Part shown: piece after piece, positions 59,818 to 64,000 of the stretch | How the letters are laid out: the number at the start of each line of letters is the position of its first letter | Numbering within the stretch: the stretch's first letter is position 1 | NCBI GenBank assembly: GCA_034430895.1 | Contig: DAOUDW010000049.1 | Coordinates: 1 to 64,000 of the forward strand | Source: WVZH01 sp034430895 | Lineage (GTDB): Bacteria > Chloroflexota > Anaerolineae > Anaerolineales > E44-bin32 | Length of the DNA: 64,000 nt | Reading direction: 5' to 3' | The notes under the pieces: model-generated | What the model was told of the DNA's origin: nothing | The model's database searches: none | The model's input: the letters and a program-made list of their open reading frames with translations, nothing else | Program-made: the position numbers and the translations under genes

Positions 59818-60643
59818 GAACCTATCCAATCTGGATATCGAGAATATTATCGATGAGTTAACGAAATTCTTGCCGCGCATCGGATTGGCTTTACTTGTCC
59901 TAATTATTGCCTACTGGGTTTCCAGAATCGCAAGAAGACAAGTTCGCCGTGCGATGAAACGGCGCGATCACGATTCCGAACTCATTGTACTCCTTGAAAT
60001 GCTTACCCGTTGGGGAATACTTGCATTCGGCACTGTGATTGCAGCGGAACAAATCGCACCCGGACAGTTCAGCAGCCTGATCGCCGGATTGGGAGTCGCA
60101 GGTATAACCATCGGCTTTGCTCTACAGGACGTAGCCAAGAATTTCATCGCCGGCTTACTCTTACTCATCCAGCAACCATTCGAAATTGGCGACAAGATCG
60201 AAGTTGTCAGCTACGGAGGCACGGTGCTGGAAATATCATTGCGGTCCACCACCATACGCACCTGGGATGGACGACACGTGATCATCCCCAATTCCGAGGT
60301 GTATCTCAACCCCATCATCAATTTCAGTGCCGCCCCTCGCCGTCGAATCGAGTTCACTGTTGGCGTTGCTCCTGATTCCGATCTCGGCCAGGTGACACGC
60401 GTGGCGCTCAAGGCACTTATAGAAAACGTGGAAGGCATCCTGCAAGACCCGGCACCGCAAATCATTTTCTCCAACTTTGGGGATTTCACGATTGATTTCA
60501 CGGCGTACTTCTGGATCGATGCCGGCGAAGTGGGCGTTAATAAAGCGACTCACGAAGGGGTCATCGCCATTAAACGCGCTTTCGAGCAAGAAAAAATCGA
60601 TATGCCGTATCCGACTTATGTAACACTAAGTCCGACTGGATAA
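59816..60643 (+). CDS. MscS-type small mechanosensitive channel
   Basis: 275-aa channel that opens under membrane tension to relieve hypo-osmotic shock. Three membrane segments: IGLALLVLIIAYWVSRIARR, ILAFGTVIAAEQIAP, and the pore-lining TM3 in GLGVAGITIGFALQDVAKNF. The cytoplasmic vestibule follows (FEIGDKIEVVSYGGTVLEIS; HVIIPNSEVYLNPIINFS). GAGGAGG precedes the ATG at 59816; the longer frame upstream is the glycosyltransferase read backwards. Ends with a good terminator. Confidence 0.93.
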   Translation: MNLSNLDIENIIDELTKFLPRIGLALLVLIIAYWVSRIARRQVRRAMKRRDHDSELIVLLEMLTRWGILAFGTVIAAEQIAPGQFSSLIAGLGVAGITIGFALQDVAKNFIAGLLLLIQQPFEIGDKIEVVSYGGTVLEISLRSTTIRTWDGRHVIIPNSEVYLNPIINFSAAPRRRIEFTVGVAPDSDLGQVTRVALKALIENVEGILQDPAPQIIFSNFGDFTIDFTAYFWIDAGEVGVNKATHEGVIAIKRAFEQEKIDMPYPTYVTLSPTG

Positions 60644-60654
60644 ACTCAGATTGC

Positions 60655-60693
60655 AAGCCCGGCCAGGTCTTTACACCCAGCCGGGCTTTATCT
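60655..60693 (+). terminator. terminator after the MscS gene
   Basis: AAGCCCGGC and GCCGGGCTT pair perfectly across 16 bases and are followed on the plus strand by TATCTTCACTT. It lies between convergent MscS and glnK genes. Confidence 0.75.
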
Positions 60694-60711
60694 TCACTTC
60701 ATAAGCTTAAT

Positions 60712-61080
60712 CTAGCGAGAGTCGATGTCTCCTTCATACATCAACGCTTTTTTACCCCGCTCGCCAGTGCGCACTCGGATCACTTCATCCACCGGATAAA
60801 TAAATATCACCCCGTCACCCTGTTCGCCCGTGAGCGCGGATTCACGAATCGTCTTGATCGTCTTCTCCACGTTGTGATCGCTGAGAACGATGTTGATTTG
60901 AATCTTTGGCAGCAGATCGACTTTATACGTTCCGGATCGGCCTGCCAACGAGATTCCGCCCTGGCGACCATGCCCGCGAATTTCACTCACGTTCATGCCA
61001 ACGATGCCGATCTCTTGCAAAGCAGCTTTTACGTCATCCAGCTTTTCTTCGCGGATGATCGCTTCAATTTTTTTGGTCAT
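60712..61080 (-). CDS. glnK: P-II family nitrogen regulator
   Basis: 122-aa trimeric signal protein that reads 2-oxoglutarate and ATP/ADP and plugs AmtB. MTKKIEAIIREEKLDDVKAA, the T-loop region GRQGGISLAGRSGTYKVDLL and the C-terminal GDGVIFIYPVDEVIRVRTGE are clear. The T-loop has normal length and keeps the Tyr equal to Y51, the uridylylation site, but most other T-loop residues differ from enteric GlnK (Y46 is Gly, K40 is Gly), so partners may differ. GGAGACG precedes the ATG. It lies 14 bases after amtB, the usual amtB-glnK pair. Confidence 0.92.
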   Translation of the reverse strand: MTKKIEAIIREEKLDDVKAALQEIGIVGMNVSEIRGHGRQGGISLAGRSGTYKVDLLPKIQINIVLSDHNVEKTIKTIRESALTGEQGDGVIFIYPVDEVIRVRTGERGKKALMYEGDIDSR

Positions 61081-61094
61081 TTCTCGTCGTCTCC

Positions 61095-62321
61095 TTAACT
61101 GTATGCGCGCTCGGCGTGTTCACTGATGTCGAGGCCAGCTTCTTCCGCGTTTTTCGAGACGCGGATGCCCATCACGGCATCCAAAACCTTGGCAACGACA
61201 AACGTTACCCCAAAGGAAAACACGATCACCAGGAAAGACGCACCAAGTTGGTTGAAAAACTGACTCGGATTACCGTAAAACAATCCATCTACGCCGCCAG
61301 CGTTCACAGCCGTAGTTGCAAACAAGCCCGTGGCCAATGCGCCCCACAAACCTCCCAGACCATGACACGCGAATACATCCAGCGACTCATCGACCAGATT
61401 TCGGCCTTTGATGTACTTGATGGCATAGTAGCTGATGGGCGCCGCCAGTGCACCGATGACCAACGCGCCCAGAGGGGATACAAACCCCGCCCCTGGCGTC
61501 ACCGCGACGAGGCCCACGACGGCTCCGGTAACGATCCCCAGAACACTGGGTTTGTTATCCAGCCAGCTTAGAATCATCCACACACATCCCGCAGCCGCAG
61601 CCGCTGTGTTGGTCGTAACCAGGGCATTTACCGCCAATCCATCAGCTGCCAGAGCACTGCCTCCGTTGAAGCCAAACCAACCCATCCACAACAATCCAGC
61701 ACCGAGCACCGTGAAGGGGATATTGTTTGGTCCGAAAGTCGCGTTGCCAAACCCCTTTCTTGGCCCGATCGCCAGCGCAAATGCGAGGGCGGAAAAACCT
61801 GCCGTGATGTGCACCACGGTTCCGCCCGCAAAATCCAGCGCGCCCAATCCATCAGCGCCCAAGATCCCTCCCGGACCCCATACCCAGTGGCAGACCGGAT
61901 CGTAGATGAGCGTGGCCCAGAGTAAGCTGAAAACCAAGAACGTTTTAAAGCGAATACGCTCTACAAACGCACCGGTAATCAATGCCGGCGTGATGATGGC
62001 GAACATCATCTGGAAAGCCGCAAAGAGCATGTGGGGAATGGTTGGCGCGATCTTCGCCGGTTCTGGCCCGACGCCGGAGAAACCCAGGAAGTCGAGACCC
62101 CCGATCAAGCCTCCTACATCGGAGCCGAATGACAGGCTGTACCCGAAGAGCACCCATTGTACGCTGATCAAACAGATTATGATGAAGCTTAGGTTGAGCG
62201 TCGAAAGGATGTTCTTCTTACGCACCATACCGCCGTAGAAGAAACCCAAGGCGGGTGTCATCATCAACACCAACGCTGATGAGACCAGAATCCATGTTGT
62301 ATCTCCTGAATCGATTTGCAT
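61095..62321 (-). CDS. amtB: ammonium transporter
   Basis: 408-aa Amt-family channel with eleven membrane segments. Seen are FFYGGMVRKKNILSTL, CHWVWGPGGIL, FAGGTVVHITAGFSAL with the first pore His, WMGWFGFNGGSALAADG, and DVFACHGLGGLWGALATGLF with the second pore His. No cleaved signal peptide is evident. Genes for P-II follow at once, and a roughly 600-base structured leader precedes it, so expression is probably under extra RNA-level control. Confidence 0.96.
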   Translation of the reverse strand: MQIDSGDTTWILVSSALVLMMTPALGFFYGGMVRKKNILSTLNLSFIIICLISVQWVLFGYSLSFGSDVGGLIGGLDFLGFSGVGPEPAKIAPTIPHMLFAAFQMMFAIITPALITGAFVERIRFKTFLVFSLLWATLIYDPVCHWVWGPGGILGADGLGALDFAGGTVVHITAGFSALAFALAIGPRKGFGNATFGPNNIPFTVLGAGLLWMGWFGFNGGSALAADGLAVNALVTTNTAAAAAGCVWMILSWLDNKPSVLGIVTGAVVGLVAVTPGAGFVSPLGALVIGALAAPISYYAIKYIKGRNLVDESLDVFACHGLGGLWGALATGLFATTAVNAGGVDGLFYGNPSQFFNQLGASFLVIVFSFGVTFVVAKVLDAVMGIRVSKNAEEAGLDISEHAERAYS

Positions 62322-62922
62322 TTTAGCCCTCCTGAAATAAATTTTTATATTGTTGCTCGGATAGACCTGAACACTCCTCTACATATTCATAAACCAGAGA
62401 CAAATCTCCGGTTGAAAGACGATACCCCTCAGGGGATCTCAAGGGAGAATAAAGATTCCCCGACACCAAGGAGTAATAAAGGCGACCAGGAGTTAGGTCA
62501 TTCCCTAGGAAGAAGTGGATTAAATCAAACGGGAGAAATCGCCTACGCGGGGTAGCGATGGTTGAAATTGCTTTCCTGAGGAAAGATAACTCGGCACAAA
62601 TTAAAAACGGCACGCCAGGCGTGCCCACAAAAAACATGGTGCTTTTCGCCTTTCAGGAATACAGACACACACATTGTGCCTGACCACTGCTTCGCCCCTG
62701 GCCCCTCTGTCACCAGAGGGTTTTTAGGCTGGGCTTTCCTGAAAGGAGAAAGGAGCCTGTGGCAGGCTCCGGAGGCATCCGCTGATTGTTCGATTTTCCC
62801 CCGGTGTTACCCGGGGTTAGCCCCACCTTCGGTGAGGAACCTCCTCCTCGTTGTCTCTACCATACGGCAGAGACCCATACGCTAATCTCCGTTTATTTAG
62901 TTTTTAAGGCGGTGACCTTAAT
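62322..62922 (-). ncRNA. long structured leader of amtB-glnK (unassigned)
   Basis: Minus-strand transcription from near 62922 would give a leader of about 600 bases. It can form a chain of strong stem-loops: GGTCTCTGCC...GGTAGAGAC, CCTCACCGAAGGTGGGG, CCCCGGGTAACACCGGGG, GGAGCCTG-CCA-CAGGCTCC, CCCTCTGGTGACAGAGGG, and a GGCACGCC/GGCGTGCC hairpin near 62610-62625. Short open frames in it lack Shine-Dalgarno sites. I compared it mentally with glutamine, glycine, c-di-AMP, cobalamin and RNase P patterns; none fits. Structure is seen; function is unknown. Confidence 0.45.
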
Positions 62923-62929
62923 ATGCGAG

Positions 62930-62938
62930 ATTGTAGCA
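62930..62938 (-). promoter_or_regulatory. extended -10 promoter ahead of amtB leader
   Basis: On the minus strand TGCTACAAT matches the extended -10 pattern. No good -35. It would start transcription near 62922, beginning the structured leader. Confidence 0.45.
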
Positions 62939-62993
62939 CTTTTATCGGCGCCAAGTCTATTATCCATTTGGGTAATACGTTCCCAACACAAAC

Positions 62994-64000
62994 TCAAGCT
63001 CCGATGCGGGTGCCGTCTGGGATGACCCCATGCTTGGGAATGACCACAACACCATCCCGTACGAACCAATCCCCCTCGTCGATTTCCGTTCCGAGTGGGA
63101 ACGGTTCGATCAAGACGTTCTCGCCCACACAGGCGTTCTTGTCGATAATTGCGCCTCGAACGCGAGAGCCCCGTCCGATGCCCAATGGGGGTAGTCCGGG
63201 CGATTTATGCTTCGATTCCTCTTCATAGTAATCCGCCCCCATCATCACCGTATCTCGAATGATTACATCATCGCCGATCACGCTGCGGATTCCGATGATC
63301 GAATTTTGAATTTCCGCTCCTTCAACAATACATCCATCGGCCATCTTTACACGATCGAGGCGGACATCATAGATGCGTGAGCCAGGCAAAAATCGAGGGT
63401 GGGTATAGATGGGTTGATCAGGATCGTGGAAATTGAAAGCTGGATTCGGCTGCGCCAGTGCCAGGTTGGCATGATAAAAAGAACGTATCGTGCCGATATC
63501 TTCCCAATAGTCATCGAACGGAAATCCGAAAACGCGATGTGAGTCGATCGCCGCCGGGATGACATCACCGCCGAAATCGTCATGGTCGGAATCGAGCAGA
63601 TCTCTGAGAACATGGGTTTGAATCAGATAAATCCCCATCGAACCCCAAAACGGAAGATCTGGATCATCTCGACTGGTGTACTCTTTCATCACGGCCGGGC
63701 CCTTCGGTTTCTCGACGAAAGCTGTGACGCTGTGATCCTCTGCCATCTTGAGAATTCCAAAGCGTGAGGCATCCGTTTTGGAAACCGGCTTGACAACCAC
63801 CGTCACGTCCGCCTCCAGACTGCGATGAGTCTCGATCAGGCTGGAAAAGTCCATGCGGTAGAGATGGTCTCCAGCGAGAATAAGCACGTCACAAGGATCG
63901 GCAACCTCGATCTCGAACATCTGCTTACGCACGGCATCAGCCGTCCCCACATACCAATCTTCACTCGAAAAAGTCTGTTCTGCCGCCAGGATTTGCACCC
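62994..64000 (-). CDS. glgC: glucose-1-phosphate adenylyltransferase (partial, 5' end off window)
   Basis: About 335 residues of ADP-glucose pyrophosphorylase, the committed step of glycogen synthesis; the N-terminal GGxGTRL loop lies beyond the window edge. Visible are WYVGTADAVRKQ, the catalytic Asp in LILAGDHLYRMDF, FVEKPKGPA, the glucose-1-phosphate Lys/Glu region, SMGIYLIQTHVL and DYWEDIGTIRSFYHANLAL. The C-terminal left-handed beta-helix follows (IQNSIIGIRSVIGDDVIIRD). The frame is open through 64000, with codons continuing upstream. Its 3' end lies 670 bases from amtB on the same strand. Confidence 0.93.
   Translation of the reverse strand, partial: VQILAAEQTFSSEDWYVGTADAVRKQMFEIEVADPCDVLILAGDHLYRMDFSSLIETHRSLEADVTVVVKPVSKTDASRFGILKMAEDHSVTAFVEKPKGPAVMKEYTSRDDPDLPFWGSMGIYLIQTHVLRDLLDSDHDDFGGDVIPAAIDSHRVFGFPFDDYWEDIGTIRSFYHANLALAQPNPAFNFHDPDQPIYTHPRFLPGSRIYDVRLDRVKMADGCIVEGAEIQNSIIGIRSVIGDDVIIRDTVMMGADYYEEESKHKSPGLPPLGIGRGSRVRGAIIDKNACVGENVLIEPFPLGTEIDEGDWFVRDGVVVIPKHGVIPDGTRIGA

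Noticed and set aside
62323..62637. 104-codon open frame on the minus strand ahead of amtB
   Set aside because: No Shine-Dalgarno, odd composition, and it runs through strong hairpins of the presumed leader; a chance frame is more likely.
62676..62885. 69-codon open frame on the plus strand over the same leader
   Set aside because: Antisense to the structured region and without a start site; its residues simply read the hairpins.
62640..62890. RNase P RNA, glycine, c-di-AMP or glutamine riboswitch
   Set aside because: Partial resemblances (CCGGGTAACACCGGGGG, CACCGAAGGTG) are not backed by the other conserved parts of any of these RNAs.
1..64000. tRNA, rRNA, CRISPR or phage genes
   Set aside because: I looked in all larger gaps and saw no cloverleaf with CCA-side stems, no regular spaced repeats and no phage structural or integrase motifs; a tRNA/CRISPR scan would settle it.

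Overview
The window looks like chromosomal DNA of a free-living, probably anaerobic bacterium, most likely Chloroflexota (Anaerolineae or a relative). That placement is an inference. It rests on the gene mix: a pyruvate:ferredoxin oxidoreductase, an ATP-type PEP carboxykinase, a T-box-controlled serS, a NHLP-clan leader-like protein, multi-GAF sensor kinases, and an archaeal-looking SbcCD/NurA/HerA cluster. Gene density is high. I found no tRNA, rRNA, CRISPR array, transposase or prophage gene. Base composition is uneven: the sbcD-herA block is visibly GC-rich, and a few islands (about 24.3-24.9 kb, 37.0-39.6 kb, 46.4-47.3 kb) are AT-richer.

Layout. 0-2.8 kb: end of an unknown gene, a Trm112-like protein, a HEAT-repeat frame without a clear start, a DUF456 membrane protein, and serS behind a T-box leader and a consensus promoter. 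2.9-6.5 kb: a candidate lipid operon (serine-palmitoyltransferase-like enzyme, SDR reductase, double-hotdog thioesterase) plus a small NHLP-clan protein. 6.5-11.4 kb: nifJ divergent from a dihydroorotate-dehydrogenase-like gene. 11.6-14.3 kb: an ABC exporter with its own small regulator. 14.4-22.7 kb: a large GAF/PAS histidine kinase, a second SDR enzyme, and a response regulator-membrane protein-histidine kinase operon. 22.8-30.3 kb: a membrane protein, a cis-prenyltransferase with an altered metal-site residue, an AT-rich lipoprotein, a DegV protein, an ABC-LytTR fusion regulator and a three-gene ABC exporter. 30.4-32.3 kb: two small proteins and a cysteine desulfurase.

32.8-44.3 kb is the most interesting part. 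sbcD and sbcC are followed, after an interruption, by nurA, an unknown 196-aa gene and herA, the set that resects DNA ends in archaea. Between sbcC and nurA lies a 2.8-kb insert carrying a secreted beta-helix protein. The insert is bounded by two 110-bp imperfect copies of the sbcC/nurA junction, and its right edge fuses a cupin gene fragment to the sbcC tail. A DUF71 ATPase and an intact cupin follow. 44.3-47.3 kb: a secreted C39-like protease with a possible operator upstream, and a decayed photolyase gene.

47.3-64 kb is core metabolism and transport: pckA, a thioredoxin-like protein, an EamA transporter, a LOG protein, carAB, a P-loop protein, a thioredoxin-VKOR fusion, a glycosyltransferase starting head to head with an MscS channel, P-II and AmtB behind a long structured leader, and the 3' part of glgC. 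Together these suggest fermentative carbon metabolism (PFOR, PEPCK, glycogen), nitrogen control (P-II/AmtB), pyrimidine/arginine precursor synthesis and envelope lipid work.
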